A stretch of DNA of 20,438 nucleotides from an uncultured Christensenella sp. (GCA_910585705.1 CAJUER010000010.1:1-20438), one strand, 5' to 3'; positions 6,356 to 14,145 are shown, counted from the first letter of the stretch. Notes: generated by a model from the letters alone, not told the origin. Program-made: numbers and translations.

Positions 6356-6728
6356 ATTTCTTTTTTTCGCTCCTCAACTTCTCTATAAGCTCCCATACGG
6401 TTTTTTTGTCTTCGGCGCTTAAACCTAATCCATTTAATCTTTTACCATAGTCTTTGGCATTCTTCCGTGTAAGCTTTGGACGAACGTATGCAGGTTTTTC
6501 ATCTTCCGGGTTCGGGTTCTTTTTAAGAGGAATATTATTTACTCCCTTTGTACGCTTACCGTGCGTAACGCCGACGCTTTCATATTCGTTGCCTACACGT
6601 CCGCAAACATATTGCAAATGTCCTTTTTCTTCCCGTGTATTCAGCTTCCTGAACTCGTCTTTATCTTCAACTTTTTTAGTTTTTACCGCGTTCTTTCGCG
6701 GTCTTTTTTTATCTTTTGATTTTTTCAT
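6354..6728 (-). CDS. small lysine-rich protein, paralogue A
   Basis: This 124-residue protein is a paralogue of 5866-6231. Its N-terminal 25 residues are mostly K and R. The core reads EEKGHLQYVCGRVGNEYESVGVTH, then NNIPLKKNPNPEDEK and AYVRPK, and the end is a charged helix (LSAEDKKTVWELIEKL). The stop codon lies in the U-run of small RNA 2, so gene and RNA end face to face. Proteins with this GH-x2-Y...NPNP...YVRP pattern are familiar as hypothetical proteins of Firmicutes mobile elements, but I know no assigned function. Confidence 0.75.
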   Translation of the reverse strand: MKKSKDKKRPRKNAVKTKKVEDKDEFRKLNTREEKGHLQYVCGRVGNEYESVGVTHGKRTKGVNNIPLKKNPNPEDEKPAYVRPKLTRKNAKDYGKRLNGLGLSAEDKKTVWELIEKLRSEKKK

Positions 6729-6740
6729 TTTCTGCCTCGT

Positions 6741-6929
6741 TTAAATAAATTTCTTTACGTCTACTGCTACGCTTGAAGGCTGGTAAAACACGCTTGCTCG
6801 CTTGACCCCTCTGCGCTTTTCTTTCAGCTTGTCCGCGTGCCGTTCTGCGGCGCCCTTGTCCTGAAAACGACGTCGGCTATACGTGACACGCCCACTTTCA
6901 TAAACCGTCAATACAAACCAATAACCCAT
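6741..6929 (-). CDS. small uncharacterised protein
   Basis: The protein has 62 residues. It begins with a predicted beta-hairpin (WFVLTVYESGRVTYSRRRF) followed by a basic helix (GAAERHADKLKEKRRGVKRA) and a short strand. I do not recognise it. Its ATG directly follows the stop codon of the ASCH-like gene, so it belongs to the same transcript and is likely translated by coupling. Confidence 0.6.
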   Translation of the reverse strand: MGYWFVLTVYESGRVTYSRRRFQDKGAAERHADKLKEKRRGVKRASVFYQPSSVAVDVKKFI

Positions 6930-7568
6930 TTACTTCACCGCCTCTATCTCGTCCACATAGCCCCACGACTGCGGCGGACGACGAATCCATTTGCATAATG
7001 CACAATGACTTTCATGCGCATAGCCAAAACGGCAATGATAAAATTGCTTTTCAATAGTTTCACACTCCCAACGCCCAGCCTTAAACTCACCCAGCTCTTT
7101 CGGCTTGTCATAGATTTTGAGGTTCGAAATATGCCAGGCGTAAAGCGGTTTACCTTTTCCGTAATCTATCAGCTCTTTATTAGTTAAACAAGGATCGAAG
7201 TCAAGCAAGACGTGCTCGGAAGGAGTTTCAACAGAAAAATATCCTTCTTGCGGCGGTTCGACACCCCAATCGGTATCATATTTTAATGCGGTTATCTCGT
7301 CGCACACAAATTCACCGATAATTTTGCCGTTTAAATAACCGTCCGCGACCAAACTTGTTTTATTGTGCTCCACAACACTAAGCATTAAATCGCCGTTGCT
7401 TACTTTCCTTAAATCGTACAAATGTTTGTATTTATCCAGCGTGCAATAGATATAGCACTTAAACGGCGTTTTCAACTTCGGTGCAGTCTTGCGCACCTCT
7501 ATTGTCTTTTTTCCGCTTGCGATAAGCTCGCAACATTTAGGTTGAATTGATATTAAAACTGATTTCAT
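6930..7568 (-). CDS. ASCH/PUA-like domain protein
   Basis: The protein is about 212 residues. The N-terminus (VLISIQPKCCELIASGKKTIEVRKTAP, then PFKCYIYCT) is the signature of phage and mobile-element proteins with an ASCH/PUA-like fold, which is generally linked to nucleic-acid binding. A later segment holds four cysteines and histidines (CETIEKQFYHCRFGYAHESHC-x-LC), a possible metal site. The ATG at 7568 is preferred to the GTG at 7577 because the family begins MKSVLISIQPK. It follows the N6-type methyltransferase gene closely, hinting at a role in handling modified nucleic acid, which is inference. Confidence 0.7.
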   Translation of the reverse strand: MKSVLISIQPKCCELIASGKKTIEVRKTAPKLKTPFKCYIYCTLDKYKHLYDLRKVSNGDLMLSVVEHNKTSLVADGYLNGKIIGEFVCDEITALKYDTDWGVEPPQEGYFSVETPSEHVLLDFDPCLTNKELIDYGKGKPLYAWHISNLKIYDKPKELGEFKAGRWECETIEKQFYHCRFGYAHESHCALCKWIRRPPQSWGYVDEIEAVK

Positions 7569-7580
7569 ACACTTCACTCT

Positions 7581-8213
7581 TTATTCGTCCGCTTGAATCC
7601 AATCTATTTTTGTTTTGCCTTTAAAGCCCTTCCGCCAGATAAACCAGCCATACGCAACCGCACCGCCGCCGCTCGCTTCGAGCTTCGCAAAATCGCCGTT
7701 CTTTGCGCAGTTGATACGCTCTGGAAACACATAAATCCTTTTGGGCGGGTATTTGCTGAAAAGTTCTTTATACCTTGCTTTCCCCTCTAAAAAGGTCAAT
7801 TTCAAAAACATACAGCATTTACCGCGTAAAGGTAAAAGCTCCATAGCTTTTAAAACAAATTCCTTTGCGTACTTATACGGCGGATTCGTTACTATATCGA
7901 AACTGTCGGCAAACGGCGCTTCCGTCGCTTTCAGAAAATCCATTGTCCGCGTATGCCGTTTATAGCCTCTGTCTACTATGTCCGAGCTGTAAACGCAATG
8001 CCCGTTCTCTGTAAGCCGTTCGGATAAATGACCGCCGCCGCAAGCACATTCCCATATACATTCACTAAGCCACTCAACCTGTAACAGTTTGTCAATAGCT
8101 TTCGGATCAGTTGCATAGTAGTCGTTTTCTTCTCTCGCTTCGGGGCTGTGGTTCGTTGCGGCTATCGTTTTCCAGATTGAATTTGCGTTGCCGTTCCAAT
8201 CCTTTACGCTCAT
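7581..8213 (-). CDS. phage-type SAM-dependent DNA methyltransferase (NPPY)
   Basis: This 210-residue protein has a SAM-binding motif near residues 53-67 (IWECACGGGHLSERL) and a catalytic NPPY motif near residue 110, so it is probably an N6-adenine DNA methyltransferase. The C-terminal part (MFLKLTFLEGKARYKELF, then PKRIYVFPERI) matches the plan of small phage methyltransferases. It overlaps no cognate nuclease, so it probably protects the element or marks its DNA and is not half of a restriction system. Its ATG lies 4 bases past the stop of the D12 methylase, and ten G residues occupy the position of its ribosome site. Confidence 0.75.
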   Translation of the reverse strand: MSVKDWNGNANSIWKTIAATNHSPEAREENDYYATDPKAIDKLLQVEWLSECIWECACGGGHLSERLTENGHCVYSSDIVDRGYKRHTRTMDFLKATEAPFADSFDIVTNPPYKYAKEFVLKAMELLPLRGKCCMFLKLTFLEGKARYKELFSKYPPKRIYVFPERINCAKNGDFAKLEASGGGAVAYGWFIWRKGFKGKTKIDWIQADE

Positions 8214-8216
8214 AGT

Positions 8217-9008
8217 CTACCCCCCCCCCACGAAAGAAAGCAGATCCGGCTGATAGTTCATATATATCTTTTCCGTTCTGTGCAGTCCGGCTTGCGCTGT
8301 CGTTTTTTTCTCGTCCGTATACCAATTTTTTAAATACTCGTTGTAAAGCTCGTTATCATAAGCCGATAAACACACTTTCGATTTACTTTGCTTTATAAGC
8401 TCCAAAAGCTCAACGTGCTGCTTATCCGTCATTTCGTACTTATACATATTCCGCTTTCGCAAGCCCAGTAAATACGGCGGATCAAGATATAAAAGCGTAT
8501 CAGGATCGTTGTATCGTTCGATTAAAGTCAGCGCGTCAACGTTCTCTATTTGCGCGTCCTTCAGGCGGCCGCAAATTTCAAACACCGCGTCGGGCAAAGT
8601 TTTCCATTGTGCCGCAACGCGCGGACTGTTTTGCGTCTGGCTATTGCGCCAAGCATTTTTATTTGAATTAGTTGTGCCGTAGCTTTGGTGATGTCGTACA
8701 AGCGTGCGCCGTGCGCATTCTACTTCGTCGCCGACTATTTCATAGCAATTTACATACTCTTCACGCGCCCACAGCGTTAATTCAAGCGCAGCCGCAAGCT
8801 CCGCAGGGCGTTCACGTACTACTTTAAACAAATTGACAATATCGCCGCTTATATCGTTTATCGTTTCAATGAAAGACGGTTGTTTATTAAAGAACACGCC
8901 GCCGCTGCCGAAGTACGGTTCACAATACACTTTGTGTGCCGGCAAGTGCTGTATTATCCAGTCGGATATTCGCCACTTACCACCGGGATATTTAAGTATC
9001 GAAGTCAT
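8217..9008 (-). CDS. D12-class DNA adenine methylase (Dam-like)
   Basis: This 263-residue protein begins with KYPGGK (residues 6-11), followed by the SAM-binding EPYFGSGGVFF (about 34-44) and the catalytic DPPY at about 176-179. This motif order is characteristic of D12-class N6-adenine methyltransferases such as Dam. Length is normal. The coding region ends in a run of ten G residues encoding the last V-GGG before TAG. A gain of one G would extend the protein by about 40 residues; a loss of one would end it three residues later, with the stop overlapping the next ATG. AGGTGG precedes the ATG. Confidence 0.9.
   Translation of the reverse strand: MTSILKYPGGKWRISDWIIQHLPAHKVYCEPYFGSGGVFFNKQPSFIETINDISGDIVNLFKVVRERPAELAAALELTLWAREEYVNCYEIVGDEVECARRTLVRHHQSYGTTNSNKNAWRNSQTQNSPRVAAQWKTLPDAVFEICGRLKDAQIENVDALTLIERYNDPDTLLYLDPPYLLGLRKRNMYKYEMTDKQHVELLELIKQSKSKVCLSAYDNELYNEYLKNWYTDEKKTTAQAGLHRTEKIYMNYQPDLLSFVGGG
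8220..8229 (-). repeat. G10 homopolymer tract at a gene junction
   Basis: Ten consecutive C on the plus strand read as ten G at the 3' end of the D12 methylase gene. The tract ends one base upstream of its stop triplet boundary and 6 bases before the ATG of the next methyltransferase. Tracts of this length slip readily during replication, and this one is at the ribosome-site position of the downstream gene. Confidence 0.85.
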
Positions 9009-9023
9009 ATCGTTGCCGCCACC

Positions 9024-9242
9024 TCACACCTTTATCCGTGCCGGCAACGTCGCCGCTTTTAATTCGGGCAAGCCCACAAGATAATACTCGCCGCCGTATG
9101 CTTCAACGCTGGTTTTTATCCATTTACCGCATAATTTAAGCTGCACACAATCGCCGCAGTGTAATTCATAGTTTTTAACCATAAATCTACCGTCGGCGTT
9201 TATACGCAGCTCTCCTTCTATGTACTCTTGTTTTTCTTTCAT
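9024..9242 (-). CDS. DUF5348-like small protein
   Basis: The protein has 72 residues. The segment YELHCGDCVQL, then GKW-x-KTSVE, then GGEYYLVGLPEL and LPARI follows the consensus I associate with DUF5348, a small beta-rich family common on Firmicutes mobile elements. Its function is not established. It ends 15 bases before the D12 methylase and is preceded by AGGTAGG. It is the first gene after the structured gap at 9243-9399. Confidence 0.65.
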   Translation of the reverse strand: MKEKQEYIEGELRINADGRFMVKNYELHCGDCVQLKLCGKWIKTSVEAYGGEYYLVGLPELKAATLPARIKV

Positions 9243-9274
9243 TTTATCTTACCTACCTTTTGTTTTTTTATTTT

Positions 9275-9388
9275 AAAGCTCTGACAAAGCTCTGTTCTCT
9301 ATTCCTACCAACCGCGCCGTCGTTTGTCAGTCAACGGCGCAGCCGGTAAGTAATTCGTTCCGGCGCACAGATTACCCTGCTTGCCGGC
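9275..9388. other. structured intergenic element
   Basis: This 157-bp gap in the gene train holds a direct repeat AAAGCTCTG (9275-9283 and 9286-9294) and a 7-bp hairpin GCGCCGT/ACGGCGC (9314-9340). It also holds a longer stem: GCCGGTAAG with CTTGCCGGC (9342-9350, 9380-9388), continued inward by TAAT/ATTA. On the plus strand the long stem is complete with one G-U pair; on the minus strand that pair is a mismatch, which favours a plus-strand RNA or single-stranded DNA structure. I found no good promoter or T-run, so a DNA-level site such as an origin or packaging hairpin is as likely as an RNA. Confidence 0.45.
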
Positions 9389-9399
9389 ATATCACATTG

Positions 9400-9696
9400 C
9401 TATACTCTTTTTCTCCTTTGCTCATTCTTGGATTTTTTAGCTTGATTACCACTTTTATTTGAATTGCTCGTGCGGCGCTCCCGTGCGCCGTTGCTGTACT
9501 CAATCGACGGAGTCGGCGGCGCTTCTTTCTCGCGCTTCACTGCATTGCTTATTATGCGAATCACCCCTATTCCAATAGGCACAAGCAACGGGAACGGCGA
9601 AGGCATAATCGTGCACAATATACCCAACGCCATAAATATGATCTCCATTATTACACGGAACCGCTTTTTGTGTTTCTTCTTCATCTCTGCTTTCAT
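9400..9696 (-). CDS. small membrane protein, coat-protein candidate
   Basis: The protein has 98 residues. A basic start (KKKHKKRFR) precedes two hydrophobic spans (about residues 15-30 and 36-52) split by PSPFP, and a basic, disordered C-terminus follows (KREKE, then ending QRRKRV). Filamentous-phage major coat proteins are short, with a membrane span and a basic end that meets DNA, so this is one of two candidates in the element. No sequence match to known coat proteins is claimed. An ATG at 9684 is an alternative start. Confidence 0.55.
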   Translation of the reverse strand: MKAEMKKKHKKRFRVIMEIIFMALGILCTIMPSPFPLLVPIGIGVIRIISNAVKREKEAPPTPSIEYSNGARERRTSNSNKSGNQAKKSKNEQRRKRV

Positions 9697-9703
9697 TGAC
9701 TAT

Positions 9704-9910
9704 TCATTCACCTTTACGGTTAGAAAAATCCTTTACAATCTGCAGTACACTGAATATTACGGCAAATATAAGCGAACACACCCATAGCCATAACAACGGT
9801 TTTTCAAGTACCGCAAACGCCGATATTTTATATACATAAAAATCAAACAGCTTCCACGCCACAAGAAAACACGCAAAAAATATCCAAAATACCACTATTA
9901 ACGCTTTCAT
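9704..9910 (-). CDS. small two-TM protein, conserved in both elements
   Basis: This 68-residue protein consists of two hydrophobic spans (about 3-22 and 38-58), an intervening FYVYKISAFAVLEKPL loop and a charged end (KDFSNRKGE). The element 2 protein at 19900-20088 has the same length, layout and loop (KVSVFDKLLTPLTW). Each is upstream of its element's Zot-like gene, though at very different distances. A coat protein or membrane assembly partner is plausible. The start overlaps the preceding stop codon (ATGA), so translation is coupled to the large surface protein. Confidence 0.6.
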   Translation of the reverse strand: MKALIVVFWIFFACFLVAWKLFDFYVYKISAFAVLEKPLLWLWVCSLIFAVIFSVLQIVKDFSNRKGE

Positions 9911-12330
9911 TTCTTTTTGGCATTCCTCTTATTCTTTGTTTTACGACGTTGCCGGGCTTTTTGCTTTTGTATCTTTTTGCTTGCCTTTGCCGCGTCTTTT
10001 TCATCAAGCTTGCTCTGATACTTTAACTCTCTTCTGTCAAGCCGATTCTGGTACCGTTCTATTACCATTTGCTCTTTATACAATTCTTTTTCCTGCCGTA
10101 TATTCTCTTTGCTTTGCTTGCGCCTTGCAAACTTATTTTTTATTGACACGAAAATTGCCGATACAATATTGAACGGCAACAATATTAACCAGCCTATTCC
10201 TATAAACAAGTACTCAAATATTTTTAAAATTGCCTTTGCTATGTATTTGAGTACCAAACGCAAACCCGGCAAAAACGGACTTAATATGCCTATCACGATT
10301 GCAAGAGCTATCGCGCCTACCACACACCAAAATATTATTTTTGCCGTCTTAACGTTGACGTGCAAAAGCTCCGCAAGCCATTCCCAAAAATCAAACTCTT
10401 CTTCGTCGGGTGTGGTAACAAGCGGCGGCGTGACGTTCGGCGCAATGTCTTTCGGCGAAGCTATGTTCGCGATTACTGTCGTAACGTTTCCTTTCGTACA
10501 CGTTACGTCTATTACGTCAAAATCAAGATTTATAGCTTCCTGCGCCATATATGCGTTTGTATCAAGCTTTTTTATCGCCACGTCGCCGCCAACTATATGA
10601 ACCTGCATAAATCCGTTTACGTCGTTTCGCCTTTCAAATTCCGTCACTTCCTTGCTCTCGTACTCGCTTTGATAGTATCGGAATAAAAACACCGTTTCGT
10701 TTGCTTTTGTCGCACGGTCATAATATGCTTTAAACTCAGAGTAATAACTCTCGTCTATGTAAAGACGTTTGCACGTCATCGCTTCGGTGTTTCGAAAGTC
10801 GTCCGACGTTACCGCGTGTATTGCTTCGATATTGTCAAACGTTTTCGAATATTCAACCTGCGTTCCCGGCTTACCGAGCACCCATTCCCAAAAGCTTTGG
10901 GAAAGCTTTGTATTCGTTAAAGTATATTTATCGTCTGCTTTAATGTTCTTGTCCGTATATTCTTTGTCGTAGCTTTCAAACAGTACCGGGTTATATTTGC
11001 CGGCAACAAGCGAACCGGTGCTCCGACCGTCTGCTCCGCCGCCACCTCCGCCGCCACCCGAGCTCCCTTCCGAACCGCCGCCCGTCACCGGCGGAGCTTC
11101 CGCGCTTATCTTTTCGGTATAGTATTTTAAATACTCGATTATTTTACCGCCTTTAAGCTCGTACTCGTCCGCGTTGCCGGTGTCCGCAAGAAATGCATAA
11201 TATAAGCTGTTTCGCCTTTCCGTTTCAGGTTCGATTCCGTAATACTGTTTATTTATCGCTTTGTCACAGTGCCACCCCACACCGTCAACGTTGTATGCTC
11301 TGTCCGCCTCGTACTTGTATTGGTCTAAACCGGCAATATGCGTGCTTTTATCCGAAGCGTTTACAAGCAACGAGTATTCCGTGTGTCCTTTTAGCTCGCC
11401 GCCATAAATTTCGATTTGTTCGATTATATCTTTATATACGTCGTTGTTGCCCGTCACGAATATTGGCGACGTTTTCGCGTTCAGCCAACGCGCATGTACG
11501 GCAGTCAATCCGCCGTAATCGTTTAATATCTTGTTCGGTATCGAGAAATATACGCTGTGCAACATATCCTGTGTATAAGGTTTGCCGTTCGTGTTCTCCG
11601 TGCGGTACGTTGCCGACTGCACGTCAAGCTTTAAGCTCATTAGCTCCTCGCTTTCACTGCTCAGACTGTCGCTTGCCGCGCTCGCAGGTCCGTATCCCGT
11701 TGCGTATCCCTTATACGTGTATTTGTTGGTTACGTCGTATGCTGTCAAGTCCTTGCCCGTACCGCAAAGCTCTATCTCGCTTATTTCGTATATCCGCCCG
11801 GCACTGTTCACGCCGGCAAGTATCGCCGTCCGCTCCTGCTCCGATAATGCTAATTTAAACTTGTAAAACAGTCCTTCGGTCCCGGCTTTTTCGCTTCGGT
11901 TCAGATACTGCAATTTATACGTTTCGAAGCTTGCCGAACTGTTACCGCCGTATCGCATTTTTATGTTCTGGCTATCGGGGTATTTCGTTAAGTCGTAGCC
12001 GCGAGGATTATATACGTACACATACAGCCCGAAATCGCGTTGCTTGTCTTTTCGGTAGCTGTAACAAAACTCCACAAACGTTAATACCTGCACGTTCTTC
12101 TTTTCGTCAAAATTATACACCGTCAAGTCTATGCCTGCACCGTCAACCTTTGCTCCCTGCAAATCGTCCCAGATGTTACTTTGCTCGTATGCGGTTATCA
12201 CGGCGGTGGACGTGGTAGCGGCGGCGCGCACTTTTACCGCGCCGCCGCCTATTACGCTGATTATTGCGATTATCGTCAATATCGGTATTGCCGTTATCGC
12301 TATGACTGATTTTTTTAAATAGTTACTCAT
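9907..12330 (-). CDS. large membrane-anchored surface protein, pIII-like layout
   Basis: The protein has 807 residues. The N-terminus has a signal-peptide-like segment (KK, a hydrophobic stretch to about residue 35, then VRAAA). A large exported region (about 37-660) is divided near residue 415-430 by a Gly/Ser linker with a run of eight G. Several hydrophobic segments follow at about 663-735, and the cytoplasmic tail of about 70 residues is strongly basic. Two domains joined by a glycine linker and anchored at the C-terminus is the plan of the filamentous-phage adsorption protein pIII, although this is larger and has more spans. Host recognition or virion ending is therefore a reasonable inference. 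It is coupled by ATGA to genes on both sides. Confidence 0.6.
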   Translation of the reverse strand: MSNYLKKSVIAITAIPILTIIAIISVIGGGAVKVRAAATTSTAVITAYEQSNIWDDLQGAKVDGAGIDLTVYNFDEKKNVQVLTFVEFCYSYRKDKQRDFGLYVYVYNPRGYDLTKYPDSQNIKMRYGGNSSASFETYKLQYLNRSEKAGTEGLFYKFKLALSEQERTAILAGVNSAGRIYEISEIELCGTGKDLTAYDVTNKYTYKGYATGYGPASAASDSLSSESEELMSLKLDVQSATYRTENTNGKPYTQDMLHSVYFSIPNKILNDYGGLTAVHARWLNAKTSPIFVTGNNDVYKDIIEQIEIYGGELKGHTEYSLLVNASDKSTHIAGLDQYKYEADRAYNVDGVGWHCDKAINKQYYGIEPETERRNSLYYAFLADTGNADEYELKGGKIIEYLKYYTEKISAEAPPVTGGGSEGSSGGGGGGGGADGRSTGSLVAGKYNPVLFESYDKEYTDKNIKADDKYTLTNTKLSQSFWEWVLGKPGTQVEYSKTFDNIEAIHAVTSDDFRNTEAMTCKRLYIDESYYSEFKAYYDRATKANETVFLFRYYQSEYESKEVTEFERRNDVNGFMQVHIVGGDVAIKKLDTNAYMAQEAINLDFDVIDVTCTKGNVTTVIANIASPKDIAPNVTPPLVTTPDEEEFDFWEWLAELLHVNVKTAKIIFWCVVGAIALAIVIGILSPFLPGLRLVLKYIAKAILKIFEYLFIGIGWLILLPFNIVSAIFVSIKNKFARRKQSKENIRQEKELYKEQMVIERYQNRLDRRELKYQSKLDEKDAAKASKKIQKQKARQRRKTKNKRNAKKK

Positions 12331-12893
12331 TGCACTATTATCTCCGGCGGTGTTATTTCTATTCCTGTTACGGATACGTGAATCCTAAATGGTAGCGACA
12401 CGGTTCTTTTGTTTCCCGTAATTGTCAAGTTATAATAAAACTTGCTTGGTTCGAAATCGTTCGGAAGTTCTACGGCTTGATTTTTGTGAAGCGTTTCCAA
12501 TACCTTTTTTACTCCGTAATCGTCCGAGCCGCAAGCTATCTCGAAATACCCGTCGTGCAATTCTATTTTAAAGGCTTTCGTAAGCTCGCCGGCTTCGCTA
12601 AACTTGCGCGGTTCGCCGTTCACCGTGTATTCAAAGTCGTTTTCTATGTTCGGCTTTATCCTTACGCTATAATCGAAACCGCCGCGCTTAATGCTCGCCC
12701 TGTTTACTTCTATTCGCGTTTTGCTATCTTTCGGCAACGTCATTTCGCTTTTAACCGTCTTGCCGTTTACCGTTATGTATAATCCTCTGAAACTTTCAAA
12801 ACCGTTGCTGTACCACATAAGAGTAAACGTTGTCGCAAACAGTACTATTATTCCGACAACCGCAACGGTTATGCTTTTGATTTTGTTTGTCAT
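12327..12893 (-). CDS. membrane-anchored beta-rich surface protein
   Basis: The 188-residue protein has an N-terminal membrane anchor (about residues 7-28) and an extracellular, mostly beta-strand region. Its final residues, VSVTGIEITPPEIIVQ, look like the opening strand of a Big2 Ig-like domain and resemble the end of the neighbouring 369-residue protein (VPVTDIEIGDDVVFQ). Its stop overlaps the ATG of the 807-residue protein. It is probably a structural or surface component of the same particle or membrane complex. I do not recognise a family. Confidence 0.6.
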   Translation of the reverse strand: MTNKIKSITVAVVGIIVLFATTFTLMWYSNGFESFRGLYITVNGKTVKSEMTLPKDSKTRIEVNRASIKRGGFDYSVRIKPNIENDFEYTVNGEPRKFSEAGELTKAFKIELHDGYFEIACGSDDYGVKKVLETLHKNQAVELPNDFEPSKFYYNLTITGNKRTVSLPFRIHVSVTGIEITPPEIIVQ

Positions 12894-12914
12894 TGCCGTT
12901 TACCGTTTGTGCGT

Positions 12915-14024
12915 TTACTGAAATACCACGTCGTCGCCGATTTCTATATCCGTTACCGGCACCCATATGTTTGATACGTCGAAATTATATTCGCGCTTTT
13001 CCGAAGTGTAATAACCGTACTCTTTACCTTGAAACGTATACTGCGCTCGGAAATATATCAACACTTGCGTATCGGTATAATTTTTAACCGCCAACTTAAA
13101 AGCGCGGTTAAACATATCCGCATTGACAGTATTTTCCGCGCTGTAATCTTCATAAGGCGTACGCAACGTTATTTGGCTTTGTGTGCGGCTTATGAACGGA
13201 AACGGGTTTGAGGTCACGCCCAAGTTCGCGAGCTGTTTTTCAAGCTCTTGCCGAAATCCTCGCGTTAATTCCAAAGTGCAGGAAATTTCCGAAGCCTCGC
13301 CGATTGTCGTGCCAACACCCGGCGTTGAACTACCGAATGCAACGTGACGGTCATACGTTTCTCCAAACGATATTTCGCTTTTATCCGTTGATAAACTGCC
13401 AGATAGTTCTAATATGTCGCCGACGATTAATTGCCCGATTTTGCACGTCGCGGCTATTTCCGGATTTTCTACCGAACGGCAGGTTACCGTTATTTCTTCA
13501 TATAAGTTACGTTCTCGCGTTATTGTCGCATAATGCGGCTCGGCTGGGTCGTCTACCGTTACCGATACCACCTCAGGGTCACTGCTTTCCCACGTTACGC
13601 GCTGGTCGTCCGCGTTCTCCGGCGTTATTTTCGCGCGCAACGTTATGTAATTATTTTCCGTTGCTGTTGCTCGTTCCGACGCCGTCCGCGCCGTCCCCGT
13701 GCTTTCCGTTATTTCGTTTACAAAGGTTAAGCTTTTCGGCATTGTATACACTCTGCCCGGTTTTATAGGATTGCCGTTATTGTCTACCGCGACAAAATCC
13801 TGCTCGCTGTCCGCTCCTGACTCGTTCGCCGGGTCGTTTGCTTCTGCGCTCTTGCCCCACTCGTTAAACCAAAGTTTTGGATTGCGCTGTTTAAATCCGC
13901 TTGAACCGATTGCCGCGCTTACTACCAGCGCAAGCACGAGCACAAACACTCCGATTGCTATAAACACATTCCTGTTGTTTTTGCTGCTTTTGCTGCTTTT
14001 GCTTTTTGCCCTCTTCTTTGACAT
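12915..14024 (-). CDS. membrane-anchored protein with a Big2-like domain
   Basis: The protein has 369 residues. The start is short and K/S-rich, and one membrane span follows (about 20-42). Residues about 100-200 match a bacterial Ig-like (Big2) domain: a TLRAKITPENADDQRVTWES core, then SDPEVVSVTV and a VTCRS strand. A second beta-rich region follows and ends VTDIEIGDDVVFQ. Big2 domains are found in surface proteins and in phage structural proteins. This is the first gene of the minus-strand train, directly under the operator-controlled promoter at 14174-14202, with AAAGGAG before its ATG. It is probably a virion or surface-attachment component. Confidence 0.65.
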   Translation of the reverse strand: MSKKRAKSKSSKSSKNNRNVFIAIGVFVLVLALVVSAAIGSSGFKQRNPKLWFNEWGKSAEANDPANESGADSEQDFVAVDNNGNPIKPGRVYTMPKSLTFVNEITESTGTARTASERATATENNYITLRAKITPENADDQRVTWESSDPEVVSVTVDDPAEPHYATITRERNLYEEITVTCRSVENPEIAATCKIGQLIVGDILELSGSLSTDKSEISFGETYDRHVAFGSSTPGVGTTIGEASEISCTLELTRGFRQELEKQLANLGVTSNPFPFISRTQSQITLRTPYEDYSAENTVNADMFNRAFKLAVKNYTDTQVLIYFRAQYTFQGKEYGYYTSEKREYNFDVSNIWVPVTDIEIGDDVVFQ

Positions 14025-14145
14025 TTTTTACTCCTTTTTGCTTGTTTTTGCGTTCGGTTAATTCCGCAGACCTCGCTAAACCGCCGCTAATGCCCCTATT
14101 TCGCCCGATAGCTTCGGGTTGAAGATTATCCCGAACCGCCTTTTG

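Noticed and set aside
8107..8325. A 72-codon minus-strand frame across the methylase junction
   Set aside because: It is not a separate gene. It is the frame the D12 methylase would enter after a one-base gain in the G tract, and is reported with that tract.
11193..11858. Long plus-strand frame of 221 codons opposite the large surface protein
   Set aside because: Cys/Arg-rich shadow of a well-supported gene; no ribosome site and no recognisable motif.
13208..13768. Plus-strand frame of 186 codons opposite the Big2-like gene
   Set aside because: Composition is typical of an antisense shadow, and it runs against a signal-anchored gene with a clear domain.
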